Positions 1-12,100 of a DNA stretch of 64,000 nt are shown here, one piece after another. The DNA comes from Aulostomus chinensis (taxonomy: Eukaryota; Chordata; Actinopteri; Syngnathiformes; Aulostomidae), in the NCBI GenBank assembly GCA_037954235.1, contig JBBMOA010000002.1, forward strand, positions 7,185,009-7,249,008, read 5' to 3'. Position 1 is the first letter of the stretch, and each line of letters opens with the position of its first letter. A program made the position numbers and the translations under genes. The notes below the pieces were generated by a model, which was not told the DNA's origin, did no database searches, and was given only the letters and a program-made list of their open reading frames with translations.

Positions 1-3
1 ACA

Positions 4-416
4 ATGGCGACCGGGAGCAGCGGCGGCTTGGCGTCGAACCATGACGGTCAGGAGGCAGCATCCAACTCGGCTCAATCCGGAGCCTCAGTGGCGCTGTCCA
101 ATGGGCCAGCCCCCGGCCCGGCCCCGTCTGCCTCCCCGCCGGTCCTCGGTCTCCACCGGGAGCCCATGTACAACTGGCAAGCGACTAAGAGCTCCCTGAA
201 GGAACGCTTCGCCTTCCTCTTCAACAACGAACTGCTCAGTGACGTCAGGTTCGTCGTGGGGAAGGGGCGGCAGGCCCAGAGGATACCGGCACACAAGTTC
301 GTCCTGGCCGCTGGCAGCGCCGTGTTCGATGCCATGTTCAACGGAGGGATGGCGACGACCTCGGCGGAGATTGAGCTGCCCGACGTGGAACCCGCAGCCT
401 TCCTCGCCCTGCTCAG
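4..416 (+). CDS. btbd1: btbd1 exon 1 (low-complexity N-terminus and first half of BTB)
   Basis: The exon runs from the ATG to donor gtaggg at 417 and ends in phase 2 inside an Arg codon. It encodes residues 1-137: an unstructured leader to about residue 55, YNWQATKSSLKERFAFLFNN, then the BTB core. It is the most GC-rich and CpG-rich part of the btbd1 locus, as expected of a first exon in a CpG island. Confidence 0.95.
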
Positions 417-3400
417 GTAGGGCAGGTGGTCGGGGGGGCGTCTCCGGTCCGGAGAGGACGTGGTCATGCACTCTGACACTTTATTGTATTTAATCCCTGC
501 CATGGTACATTGACATAGAGACGGCTCATGGATTAAGAATCAGCCAGGATGTGGATGATGAATACATAGTCCAGTAAGTCTGGATGCCGATCAGTTCTTC
601 ACCACAGCGGCGCTGGGCGGGTTCGTGTGTGCAGCTGCTCGTCTCATGGAGGCTCTGCAGATTTCTGTGTGGAAAACCTTCACTTGAAACATCTAGGAAG
701 GGTCCGGTGCTGGCTCTAGAACCATGGTGGTCTCCTGCACATTCGCGTGGATCAGGACCTTTTTAGGCTCCAGGTCCTCCCAAGTTCATGGTGACGTCAT
801 TACATGTCATTTTCTGAACAATCAACAGCCTAGGATTCACAGCTGCTGCATCGCAGGAGCAGCAAACTAAGAATATTTGTAGTTTTTCATTGAAATGAAA
901 CTACCGACCTTTTCTGTTGTTCCACTCTGGCACATTACTGCAGTTCTTGCCAATATTCTGATATTTTTCTCCAGGTTTAGCTGATAGCTGACATGTGGGG
1001 TGTGGATGTTGTGTGTGTTCAATCAGGTTGATGTGATATTCACATTCTGCACACACAGAATGCAGGTCAACACGGTGAATTTAGGAAAACGGAACATTTT
1101 TCTTGATTTATAAATCATTAAGAGAAACCCTCCAATTGCTGTTTCTTCATCATTGATGATTGCAGAAGAAGAGACTGGAGCAGACTGAATGGATGTAGAT
1201 GTCAGACTGATACCAACTTCTGTTTTGAAAAGGATCAGAATCTGCTGCTGTCAGAGATGTGTTGGTGGTGTTGTGCATCTCCAGGTCTGCTCACTGCCTG
1301 CTGAGGAATGGTTGCAGCATCTTTGTCCAAATGTATACAGTATCAACTCTACATACCTTCCTCCATGGGGCCCCTTACGTCTGAGGTCATGTGGCCTGTT
1401 GGTCCTCCTCACGTCACATGACTCCAGCTGGAGGGGTGTTAAAGTCTCTGTGAGGACATGGAAGGACAGCGCTGTCGAGGAGGCCTCCTTCATAGGAGAA
1501 CAGAGAAAGTGCCTCCACTCTCGGGACCTCCTCTGCAGGACGCGTTCACTCCCATCCTCAGAGGGGTGTCCTTGTCCTGCAGATGTAGCCAGACTGCTTT
1601 GTCTCTGTTGCACTTGTTGAGATCTTGTTTTATTCAAGTTATGGAAATCACACGTTTGCAGGTATCGAGATGTTCAAGCGCGCCGACCCCTGAACACATG
1701 TTGTGGTCGTCCTCTAAAGATGATCTCGCTTGTCTCCTCTGCGCAGGTTCCTTTACTCTGATGAGGTCCACATTGGTCCAGAGACGGTGATGACGACTCT
1801 GTACACGGCTAAGAAGTATGCGGTTCCTGCTCTGGAGGGTCACTGTGTGGAGTTCCTCACCAAGCACCTCAGAGCTGACAATGCGTTCATGCTCCTCACT
1901 CAGGTGAATGTCAGCCGAGTCTCACTCAGTCCAAGTGACAGCCAAACACCCACGTGCTTTAGGTGCAGTTGCACATTTCTGTAGACGTGTCCACCATGGT
2001 GCTGAGCTCTCTCTCAGCCTCCAGGGAATTTTGAATTGTGCACAAATGTCTAAATGTCTGGTATGAGGTGATTAGAATTTGTTGGTCAGAGTTCAAGATG
2101 ACCTCACCGAGTCCATGTTTGATCTTCACTCAAGAACTGAATTGATGATCAAGAGAGGGGGGGGGGGGGAATTCAAACAAATGTCTGATAAGATGAAAGT
2201 TATTATTCATCTCATCAAAAGGTGAAGTTCACCTTCACTGTGACTTCGAACTGTTCCACAAAAACTCTTAACCGTCCAGTATTCAACACTAAAGTTCGAC
2301 CTCAAAGTACAAGTTTCATGAGCAGTATCATGTACACTGGACAGACGTGGATGTCGAATGTACCTCTGGTGGTTGGCGGAGGCAAACAACCACAGGGGCG
2401 GTGTACTGAAGAACCTGGGATCTGTTGGTTTTCGTACATGCAACAGAATACAGGATCAGTCTCCTTGGGTTTCTCCTCCCATGGATTTGCGTGACACCTG
2501 GGTTTCCTCCTCGGCTCCTCTGAGAATTCACATGCATGAGCGGAAGGTGCAGAACTTGTCAGTTGCTGCTCCTGCAGCAGGCAGAATGGGCTTTTATTCC
2601 TGCACAGTTGTACTTGTGCAACACTGGTGTTTTTTGGGACACATCGTGCCAGAGTCCTGCCCCCGTCGCTGATGTGGTGGTTGAACTGCCACTCAGCTCG
2701 TCTGTGATGCTTGCGGGGTGATTTGGGTGGTTCTACTATTTTTGTCTCCTTCATCTGAAAAGATCCTTTTAAAAATCTGGATGCTCCCCTGTTTTTTCTT
2801 CCTCTTCTCGCAGGCAAGATTATTTGATGAGCCTCAGCTCGCCAGCCTCTGCTTGGACACCATAGACAAAAGCACTGCAGACGCAATAAACGCAGAGGGA
2901 TTCACAGATATTGACCTCGGTGTGTGAGTCTTCTCAGGGTAAAAGTGTCGTGTTCTGTCACTAGTTTGGTTCTGAATTCACCTGGATTCTGTGTGTTTGT
3001 AGACACTCTATGTGCAGTGTTAGAAAGAGACACTCTCAGTATCAGGGAGAACCGTCTCTTCGGTGCAGTGGTACGTTGGGCCGAGGCTGAGTGTTACAGA
3101 CAACAGCTTCCCCTGTCCTCTGAGAACAAGCAGAAGGTTCTGGGAAAAGCACTTCCCCTCATCCGCTTTCCACTCATGACTGTTGAGGAGTTTGCGGCAG
3201 GTAAGCACGTCACCAAAACCATGATGTGTTTTTCATGATGTCATGACGTGTTGTGAATGTTGCTGTACTGTCCCGTGAATCGATGAATAAATATTCAGCG
3301 TGTCCATACATCTCGAACCGCAGAAACCAGTTTGATATTCTTTCTTGTGCAACAGGGCCTGCCCAATCTGGAATATTGTTCGATCGGGAGGTGGTAAATC

Positions 3401-6400
3401 TGTTTTTACACTTTACAGTAAACCCCAAACCACGGGTCGACTACATTGACAGGCCCCGCTGCTGCCTCCGGGGAGAGGAATGCAGCATTAATAGATTCCA
3501 GCAGGTTGAGAGTCGATGGGGGTACAGTGGTACAAGTGACAGAATCAGGTGAGGCCACGGCGCTTGTCAGAGATTCATCTGAGCAAAAGGATGAGTTGAA
3601 AGACAGCGGAAGTTCACTCTTGTGTCTTGGTGCGTCTCCCCCTGCAGATTCAATGTTAACAGAAGAATATCCATAGTGGGCTTTGGCCTGTACGGCTCCA
3701 TACACGGACCCACCGACTACCAGGTCAACATACAGGTAACTGCTGTTGTCAGGGTACAGTCATGTCAAAGGGACGCACCTTTACTTGTGGTGAAGAGTTC
3801 TACTTTACAGATGTTATTAGTTTGTATTGTTTAAACAATTTAAAAACTTCAGGACTCAAGAAACCTCTGCCAGGTGGAAGTCCACTGGCAGTTTAGGCTG
3901 AGCCAGAACAGACTCCCACCTGCTATTATGCTGCTGTCATGTGAGGACAGCACTAGAATTCATGTAAATCAAATGTGTGTTCCATCAGGCTTACTTCCTG
4001 TAGCCACTAGGTGGCGGTATGACTGATGGTACAGCGTCACTATGATGTGTGGCATCCAGTAACAACAGCTCTGTTTCTGGAAATTGCCACCGAAACAACA
4101 TTTAGTGAAAACTCAGTCTTCAAGGGTCACCATCACCATGTCTGTAAAGGGTGTCTGATAAAGTTGAGATGGATCTGGCTGACCTACTGAGGAGTAAAGA
4201 AAAAAAAAAAGAAGAAAGGATTTCCTGTTGCCACCAGACCAATCTGCCCCAAACTCGAATGGGTTCTTCCTTGGCGCGTCCGACACCCTCCACCACATAT
4301 GGTGAAAATCAGCCTCTTGGTTTTTGAGCAGTCCGGCTGACTCGTGCACACCAACGCACCGACAACGTGAGTCCTAGCAGAGATGACCAGCACAGCAACA
4401 GAGTGAGGGCATGAGCCAGCAGTTGAGGAACCTACAGTTCCCAACTAATATTAGGAGGCCAAACCTCGTCCTATTCGAGTTGATAAAGTAGCTGTACAAG
4501 AACTTGACCAGAAAGAAATAATTATTAATTCTGTTTTATCTAATGGGTTTAAGAATCTGCTCCTTGATGGTTTGTGCACCTCAGCCTGTATTGTGTGATA
4601 TTGGTTCTTTGATTCAAGGTTTCTTACATTAGCCAGAAACATCTGAGGACAAAACCTGAACTTGCTCCATCAGCCTGTGGCTCCACCCTGGTGGCCTCTT
4701 CTGGTTTTGTCACGAGGTCGTTTTCTGCTGTGTTAATGCAAACGGCAGACATCTTGGCCTGGGTGTTTATTTTGATCCTAGTTTAAGAATTTCAGCCTCA
4801 GCTCCGATATTAAGTCTGTAACACTGGGAACACAAAACATGCTTGTGTGCATGAGCGCAGGTACAAAAATAGATATTATATTACTGCAAGTCCCCCCCCA
4901 CACACACACACACACGCACACACCCACACACTGTATTGAAAAATACACACTACACTCTCACATCCATGCCAACACACACATTCAGTGTATGGAATGTAGA
5001 CATGTCCTGCTGCGCCCCGGAGCACAGCAGCAACATCCTGGAGGGGGGAGCATATATTGATCCAAGGCTAAGGATGACAACTCTAATGGTTCCAACCTGG
5101 TGGAAAAAAGCAGAAACTACAGCCTTGAAGCCAGTAGTTCAGAGGAAAGTTCAGAGCGTACCACAGGAGTTCAGGAAGTAAGTCTGATGTAAAAGTAGAG
5201 GAATTATAAAATTGCAGTTGTAATGGGGTTTTTTTTTGGTCTACAGTTTCTCAGTGGGAGCTTTATTTAATCTGACACTGCGGAAAGACAAATAATACAT
5301 GAAGATGTTAGTTTCTGGTGGTCCTCTGAGAGTGTTTTTTATTTTTAGTGGAGTACAAAAACTAGAAGTGAAGTGTCGCTGATAGAGCAAAGCAGCAGGA
5401 GGTGGGCAGTTTGTCTTGTCAGTGTAAAAAAAGAACGAGCAGGAGTGGTTTTCATTTTCCTCGCTGCACTTCACTCCTTCATATCTCAGTGTGATGCAGG
5501 TGGACGAAGTTCTGTCATTCCTGTTGCGGATTTCTCCATAATTGTTGCACCTCAGTGTAACATGCGTCTGGTTCTGAGTTGCTGATATTAAAACTGATAT
5601 TTGTTCAGCAAGGAGATTTAAGTTTTTACCCACGTTCGTTGCTTCGTCCGTCTGTCTGTCCGTCTGGGTGGGATCAGGCAAAACTACTCTGCTGCTCTGC
5701 TTTTCCGTTAACCTGGTAGAGGCTCAGTTTGGTGCTGACACATGTTGTCTTTGAGGGCTATCCCAGATGTTGCATGTCCTGCCCTCAGCACCTTGTCTCT
5801 GCTTTTCTCCCAGGAGTTTTCAAAAGGAGGTCACACTGTTGAGTGTTTCCCACTGACAGAGAACGCTATCGTGGTCATCCATGAAATTTATTTAGAACTG
5901 TTCTGAGGGTTCTCACCGGCAATTCATTCATTCAGATTCCCCAAATCTGGTTTGCAGAAGGAACTGAAAAACAAAACCCAACTTGTTTTTTCTTGCAAAC
6001 GGTGAAGATATATTGCCAGCTCCTCCCTCTGCGGTCTGAGGCCCACCCAGCATCATCACGTCACCTGCGTGTGAGCCAGGAAAATGAATGAGTCTTGTTT
6101 TCTGAGTAATTCCCATGAGGAATTGTGTCAACTATTGGAATCTATCATTTACGATCTATTCAGTTTTTCTGCTTTCAAATCAAGTCTGTGGTTGACTAAA
6201 TTAGATTATTTACCCCCCTCCTATTTTTTTTTTTTTTTTTTGTACTTCTACATCCCTAGTTTGGATGTAATTAATGTTCAAATGAAAGACGCAGTCTGAA
6301 AGGCAGTTGGACGGCACAAGCTGCTGCCCACACCAATCTATACCGGCAGTTTCTGTGTTGATGGTATACGTTTTTGTTTTAGATAATGATAATAATACTC

Positions 6401-8366
6401 TGCTGTCCTCAAAGACACTTTACAGGTGAGAAAACAATAGGATCTCAAGTTTATTGAGAACAATAAGCAGTTGGAAGTGTGAGACGATAGTTAAGTAGCA
6501 GCTGGTGCGCCGTTGTAGCGCAGACAGATGTCTGATGTTGGACATTATTACCAGCCTCAGCATTCACACTGCTCAGCCCTCACATTACCACCACCTGCTC
6601 ATGTCCTTAAAGCCCTCCTGCTGAGCCCTGTTAGCCATGAGGTTGGACCTCCATTGATCCAGGACTTCCCATGGATGCTTGAATGGGTTGAGATCTGGGA
6701 AATGTGGAGGCCATGTCAACACCTGGAACTGTGCCCATTTAACTCGGGATTCTCAAACCTTTTAACCAAATGCCATCCCAGAAAAAAAAAGACAATCCGA
6801 GTGCCGCCATTATGACCCATTGGCTGCTAAATGTGAGTGAGCAGTGATACTTTCCCATGTTTATTAGTCAGAAATTAAAAGTAGAAGACAGAACTCCTGA
6901 CCGTCCAGACAAGGTGTGTTTCTTCGCATGTTCCCATCTCATCAAACCACCAAAAGAGTTTGTTGCAGCCATAATAATAATAATAATAATATTAATAATA
7001 ATAATAATCTCTGTGATTTCACTTGACGACACGCCGGTTGTTAACGGAGCACCAACCAAACAGAGGGGCCTTTGCTCTTCATCAGTCCAACTGAATCCAA
7101 GCTGGAGGCAGCTTGAGTCATACATCCTCACCGTCCTGCATCGTTTGTAGCTAACATTGGCGGCGTGAACTGCTCTGCTTGTTGGTGTGATGTGAACGAA
7201 TGTGACCAAATAATGGTCAAACACAAAGATATGACAAGAAAAGACAGAATGAGTCTTTCAACATAATTTTACGAATTTTCATTTTAAACAGTTTGCTATT
7301 TTGACAGTATTCTTTGTTTTGAAATGTTTCTGACTACCACTGGAGGGAGCTCTTGTACCACCACTTGCACGCTATCACTCTTGGAGAGCCATCAAACCAT
7401 TCCTGAGGCATGGCTGCAGTGTGACAAGGCACTGATGGATGTAATTACATCAAATGATTGAAAACCAATGAAGGCCAACGTGGTTTGCCACAACATTTTT
7501 AAAGTAAATTCACAGCTGCTGAGAAGATGAACAAGAGAATTTGGCCCCATTCTGATGAAATTTGAAGGTGAACCTTAACAAAACACCCATCCATCCATTT
7601 TCTGTACCGCTTATCTGTTGGGGGGGAGGGGGGCTGTCTATCCCAGCCGATCCCAGCTGACATTGGGTGAGAGGTGGAGTTCACCGTTGACGGGTCGCCA
7701 GTCTGTCGCAGGGCCACCAGGAGCAGTTAGGGGTTCAGTATCTTGCTCAAGGACACTTGGACGTGATCACCGGAGGAAGTGAGGATCGAACCAGCGACCC
7801 TTTGGTTGCTAGACGGTCGCTCTAGCTGCCGTCCCACTAACGAAACAATGATGACCAAAATATTTATCCCACCAATTTTCCTCATTATTATTCCAGTGAG
7901 CTACTGGAAGGGGTCCGGCCACATTGCATTGTGGGACAGTTTGAGTCTATTATCAGGGCTGAATGTATGAGTGGGCCAACGCATAAAATTGCAGACTTGT
8001 TCTGTTGCCATAATAGATGATAAATAGGTGACACACAATTCTAAAAACTGTCAGCTGAGTTGTCAGGTGTTCTGAAGTTGTGATGCGTTCTTCCTGAGAA
8101 CGGGCATGTACGTCGTTGTCGGTCGTTCTGACAAAACTGTGTTCTGTGTTCTGTAGATCATCGAGAGCGACAAACGCCTCACCCTGGGGCAGAACGACAC
8201 CGGCTTCAGCTGCGACGGCACAGCCAACACCTTCAGAGTGATGTTTAAGGAGCCTGTGGAAATCCTACCCAACATCAGTTACACTGCATGTGCCACCTTA
8301 AAGGTCAGTCTGAGCCGACTGCTGCACCAATGAGCATCCTCCATCAACCGCCTGCTGAGGATTAAC

Positions 8367-8430
<64 letters not shown>

Positions 8431-8600
8431 TTTGTTTTCAGGGCCCTGACTCCCATTATGGCACCAAAGGACTAAAGAAGGTGACCCAGGAATCTGCAAC
8501 AGGAACCAAGACCACATTTTTGTTTTTTAGCTCACCTGGAAATAACAATGGTACATCAGTGGAAGACGGCCAGATACCGGAGATCATCTACTACACCTAG
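4..8600 (+). CDS. btbd1: btbd1, BTB/POZ domain protein 1 (complete CDS, 8 exons)
   Basis: Joined exons 4-416, 1747-1903, 2814-2919, 3003-3200, 3356-3548, 3648-3735, 8157-8303 and 8442-8600 give 1461 nt, 486 residues plus stop. Every junction is GT-AG and keeps frame. Domains: a Gly/Ser/Ala/Pro-rich low-complexity N-terminus (about 1-55), BTB/POZ (about 70-180, with RIPAHKFVLAAGSAVFDAMF), BACK (about 195-300), and a PHR beta-sandwich (about 335-486, with VGFGLYGSIHGPTDYQVNIQ and DGQIPEIIYYT). The family is known as CUL3 ubiquitin-ligase adaptors; mammalian BTBD1 binds topoisomerase I and forms cytoplasmic bodies. I call BTBD1 rather than BTBD2 because of LCAVLERDTLSIRE, SLCLDTIDKST and VNRRISIVGF, and because length is near human BTBD1 (482). 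The ATG at base 4 is the first in frame, so 5' UTR and promoter lie before the window. Confidence 0.96.
417..1746 (+). other. btbd1 intron 1
   Basis: Spliced-out 1.3 kb between exons 1 and 2. The open frames around 1189-1790 have no recognisable domain and overlap each other on both strands. I see no gene or identifiable repeat. Confidence 0.85.
1747..1903 (+). CDS. btbd1: btbd1 exon 2 (end of BTB domain)
   Basis: Acceptor ...gcgcag precedes 1747 and donor gtgaat follows 1903. It encodes residues 138-190 (RFLYSDEVHIGPETVMTTLY to LRADNAFMLLTQ), the last BTB helices and the 3-box-like link to BACK. Confidence 0.96.
1904..2813 (+). other. btbd1 intron 2
   Basis: Contains a short poly-G run near 2156-2169. 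A long minus-strand frame (2302-2886) runs into exon 3 and has no recognisable domain; I treat it as chance. Confidence 0.8.
2814..2919 (+). CDS. btbd1: btbd1 exon 3 (start of BACK domain)
   Basis: Acceptor tctcgcag, donor gtgtgt. The exon encodes ARLFDEPQLASLCLDTIDKS through GFTDIDL and ends in phase 1. The next exon supplies the last two bases of an Asp codon, giving DIDLDTLCAVLERD across the junction. Confidence 0.95.
3003..3200 (+). CDS. btbd1: btbd1 exon 4 (BACK domain)
   Basis: Intron 3 is only 83 bp, a size usual in compact fish genes. The exon encodes DTLCAVLERDTLSIRENRLF through LIRFPLMTVEEFAA, ending in phase 1 before donor gtaagc. Confidence 0.95.
3356..3548 (+). CDS. btbd1: btbd1 exon 5 (BACK to PHR linker)
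   Basis: Encodes GPAQSGILFDREVVNLFLHF through RWGYSGTSDRIR. This includes the conserved FTVNPKPRVDYIDRPRCC stretch at the entry to the PHR domain. Phase 2 end, donor gtgagg. Confidence 0.96.
3648..3735 (+). CDS. btbd1: btbd1 exon 6 (PHR strand block)
   Basis: Acceptor cctgcag, donor gtaact. Encodes RFNVNRRISIVGFGLYGSIH through YQVNIQ, the first strong PHR signature, and ends on a complete codon. The following intron is 4.4 kb. Confidence 0.96.
6630..6735 (-). mobile_element. Tc1/mariner-like transposase remnant
   Basis: Read on the minus strand this gives a broken version of the Tc1/mariner catalytic tail: VLTWPPHFPDLNPFKHPWEV, against the family pattern WP-x-x-SPDLNPIEHLW. The 44 bases at 7388-7431 (minus) read TAAMPQEWFDG, resembling the segment that normally lies just upstream. 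Both parts are decayed; nothing functional remains. The identification comes from motif memory only. Confidence 0.55.
7585..7835 (+). repeat. High-copy fish interspersed repeat, copy 1
   Basis: Begins ccatccattttctgtaccgc, continues through tatcccagc, gagaggtggagttcacc and gggtcgccagtctgtcgcag, and ends with a block on gaaccagcgaccctttgg. This layout is very common in teleost introns. Related copies occur at 13894-14024, 28220-28598 and 53536-53905, all in this orientation. Confidence 0.7.
8157..8303 (+). CDS. btbd1: btbd1 exon 7 (PHR domain)
   Basis: Acceptor ttctgtag, donor gtcagt; 147 bp, phase 0 at both ends. Encodes IIESDKRLTLGQNDTGFSCD through NISYTACATLK, the central PHR strands. Confidence 0.96.
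8369..8427 (+). repeat. (TG)29 microsatellite next to btbd1 exon 8 acceptor
   Basis: An uninterrupted TG run occupies the position of the polypyrimidine and branch-point region of the last btbd1 intron and ends about 14 bases before exon 8. Confidence 0.95.
8442..8600 (+). CDS. btbd1: btbd1 exon 8 (end of PHR, stop codon)
   Basis: Encodes GPDSHYGTKGLKKVTQESAT through DGQIPEIIYYT with TAG at 8598-8600. The acceptor is preceded almost directly by about 29 TG dinucleotides, followed by tttgtttgttttcag. Confidence 0.96.
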   Translation, partial: GPDSHYGTKGLKKVTQESATGTKTTFLFFSSPGNNNGTSVEDGQIPEIIYYT

Positions 8601-9195
8601 ACTGGTACAGGGAGCAGGGCGACCTCACACTGCTGGAGATATAGTGCCTCATGATCCCTCAGAATATTAAACAGACTGTGTGAGTCACGATGTGTGTATG
8701 TGCTGTATGACCATGTCTGGAGATGCTCAGACATGATGGGGAATGTGGCAACAGTGGCGTCTTTAGGATTAAACTTATCAGCTGTAACTATGTAAATGCA
8801 TCAAGCAAACCAAACGTCCCCCTTTGGGACAAATAGCAGCATTTGCTTGTAAATGATTGGTTGTAAATGATTTTAAATACTGCTGTTTTGTCCGTGTGTT
8901 ATTATCAGTCTGCTGCAGTGCAGGTGTCTTTTCTGACGTGTGAAACTCCAGAGACGGCTGATGTTTCTGGAAGATACCATTTCACTTAGTTTTTTTTTTT
9001 GCTAATGCATCCGCTGAGAGTGTATTTGCATATTTTGTACCATTATCATTTATTCAGCAGGTGTCTTCAAATGCTTTGTTTTGCATTGTAATGTTGTGTG
9101 TAATTTAACAATGTCAGTGGTACGTGCTGTAATTTATAACTCCATGTTGGCTTAGCACTTATTCAAAATAAAAGAACTTTAAGGATTTGTATGGT
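8601..9195 (+). other. btbd1: btbd1 3' UTR
   Basis: Runs from the stop codon to just past AATAAA at 9167-9172, giving about 0.6 kb. No other gene overlaps it. Confidence 0.7.
9167..9172 (+). terminator. btbd1: btbd1 polyadenylation signal AATAAA
   Basis: Canonical hexamer 567 bases after the stop, followed by a GT-rich stretch (gatttgtatgg) that suits a downstream element. Confidence 0.75.
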
Positions 9196-12100
9196 TTAAA
9201 GAAACAAAAACTCTCTTTACTAATTAAGCTGGACAAACGTGGGTTGGAGGGCTTTAGTTTCAGGTTGTCAGCGTGTCATATTCTTGTTGACACAATATCT
9301 CGTGCTCAGGAGGGAATTTCTTCCACTTGGGTCCCAAGAATGATGTGAAAAATATGGGTGTTCAGACGAGAAGGCCGCTGTCCTCGGGAATCCTCATGTT
9401 CCTCGTGAACTCAGGAACATTCAGGAGATGTCTTCAGGTCTGGAGTAAATCGTCACTGGAACTTGAAGGATGAAGTGATAAGATTACTGGATCTTCAAAG
9501 GTTAACGTCCTTAACAAAAACTCATTCTAGCCTTCATTATTAGCATGTGAATTCTAGAGTTATGACAAAAATTCCCTCAAAAGTCAAACGGCATGAAATG
9601 AGTTAATAGTCCAGCTTCTCTGCTGTCTCTCCGCCGCACCATGTCAGGCATCAAACAGGCTGAGGATCAATGACAAGACAGAGAAAAAAACTGAACTAAT
9701 TGAACAACTCACAAGTTACACTTTTAGAGAAAAAGAAGGCCTAAATTTACACGAGTGTGCAAAGTTGAGTTATCAAGGCCATGGCAAAGCTTCACAAACA
9801 CTGAAGCTAAATTGTGACTCGAATGTCTGCTAGAAGCACCCATCCTTTAATCTCCATATTCCTCCTCCTAGCCTAATTCTAAAATAGTAACTTTTGTAAT
9901 ATAATCTTAGATATTTTTTTTCTCCGATGAGAATATTCGTGAAGACATTATTCAGGAAACTATATCTGAATTATTGACAACTCTTCATTATGTTTACTTA
10001 TGGGCGACAGAAGCAGCTCAAGTTGTCACAGACCAAAAAAACATTTTGAAGTCGACATCAAAATTGGCTTCTGTCATTGCTGCAGTGCCATTCATGTCAG
10101 AAACCACTTGGTACTTATCACCGCTAGTTAAAGATAGTGAAGGTGATGAACGGTGCCTGAAGTGCAACGTGTTCAGGTAGTTCTCTAGTTTGAAGAACAA
10201 TCACAGTTGTCTTTTAATGCTAAAAGTGACAGTAGTTCTATATTATTTCTTGCACATCTTCACGTCTCATTATGGTGTCGGTGTGCTTTCACAGAGATGA
10301 AGTTCTTACATTCCATCACCTCATCTTCCTGTGTGAAAATTGATGGAATCAAGACCACTTGAGGTGGCGGTGAGTGGGCTTTGACGAGGACAGCGCTCCA
10401 TAGACGCCACCAGGTGAGTCACCGGACCTGAGAGCTTCTCTCAGCTTCTGACTGGCCTCTTTGACAGCCTTTCCAACAGAGAGACGCAAGAATATCAGGT
10501 TGAGACAGGTGTTTTTACCACCCACCCGCAACCAAATACTCAGACAGTAGGAGAACAGGAACAGCCCTGGGAACTTAACTCTGTTTTGGGTAAAAATACA
10601 AAAGATGATACGAGAATATTAAAGCTGCAGTATTCAGGTGGATAATGGAGGGATTTGGCATGTACTGAGACATTAAAAAGGCACATTTGAGCTTTACAAA
10701 TGTGATATTCTGACGCTTGGCTTCATTTCTGTCTGCCAGCAGGATGAGTTCAGGACAGCTATGTAGGGACTCACTTAGACCTCACTTGGAAGTTGAAATG
10801 CAAGTGCATCATTTCATTTTAATTTACATACCGTGCACGTGTAATTTTGGCCAATCAGAATAAGCTTTTTTGTCAAGTATGTATGTAAACACAAGGAATT
10901 AGTCTCCTGTGTCTTGCACGCTGTCAGTGTATGCTATAAAACTTAGCACTCAAGTTTAAAAGGAAATCAGGGGCAAAATGACTGCACATGATTAAATTAA
11001 GATGTCACTGTCTAATAATTTGAGAATGAAAATGATAATGAAATAAGGCATCAAGTTTGCTGGCCCTGCCAGCAATCAGATGTTGAGTCAGGTGCCAAGG
11101 GGGAGTGCTCAGTTACACAGGCTGTTTGTTCAGGATGCAGAAAACACCAGGCGGAGAGACAGCGACAGTCACAGGGCAAAGATCTACAGAGCTTTCTCTG
11201 CAGTAACGGTGTCCAGCTGCTCAGTGAGAGTTCAAATCAATCACAGAGACCTGAAGATGAGTATAACAGCTCCCCTTGAAAGAGAATACAGACATCCGGG
11301 ACCTGCTTAGCTGTGAATCCCTCTTTTCTAGTGCCACCATTAGGTCAAAATTTGAACTTGTCCACCATGTGGATTTGTGGCGTATGACCACCAATGCAAA
11401 CCAGCTGGACCTCAGTTTCGGATTCTAATTAACACGCATTTGGGAGCATTTATTTGAAATCCCCTCAGCAACGAGGCGACCGGCCGATAGAGCTGCTAGA
11501 ATATGGCTACGGCTCCTCTGCTCCTTCATTTCTGCAGCTGTTTCATAGCCACAACCGGCAAGCTGACATAAACAGAAAATAGTGAATCACTCTTTTAACC
11601 GAATCCAAAAGCAGCCCACATCCTGCACAACTCTGCAATTTAGATGTGACGGTCACTTTTTTTTTGTCATTATTTGCATCTGAGTAGTGCTTGAAAATGG
11701 CTCTTGTTGCCCCTAAGTTTAGTCCACTAATCGGCTTCGTCTGGGGTCACCACTTCACCATCAGTCTACCAACTGCTAAAAGCATTAAGAAACTGGGAGA
11801 TTCACATTAGGGTTACACAGAGAACTATGGTTGCCAGATACATGGCTGCGTATGGCTACTTTAGCATGACTGCTATTCGCTCTAATGTAGTACATGTGTG
11901 ATTTGATACTTCATTCACTTCATTTTGGGAATTCCTTTTTGGGAGATTTTCCTGAAAGGAAACTTATTTGTCATCCTGGAACTGGACTCATCACTGTGTT
12001 TAATCTCAGCTGTTACGTGACAGTTTATTTAAATCTTCTTCACACACACCCCCCACCTCCCACCCCCCACACACACACATACACACTCACGAGTAGACAT

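Larger units (their letters stand above)
3736..8156 (+). other. btbd1 intron 6
   Basis: A 4.4-kb intron. It holds a (CA)n stretch at about 4891-4930, a degraded Tc1-like transposase fragment (6630-6735, possibly 7388-7431), an ATA-rich run at about 6971-7009 and a fish interspersed repeat at 7585-7835. No gene was recognised elsewhere. Confidence 0.8.

Noticed and set aside
72..503. Minus-strand frames of 143 and 128 codons over btbd1 exon 1
   Set aside because: Antisense shadows of a GC-rich coding exon; the plus-strand BTB domain explains the openness.
2302..2886. Minus-strand 194-codon frame across btbd1 intron 2 and exon 3
   Set aside because: No domain or family resemblance; part of it is antisense to a well-supported btbd1 exon.
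10349..10531. Minus-strand 60-codon frame (VGKAVKEASQKLREALRSG-like)
   Set aside because: It looks mildly protein-like, but has no flanking exons, no domain match from memory and no conserved context.
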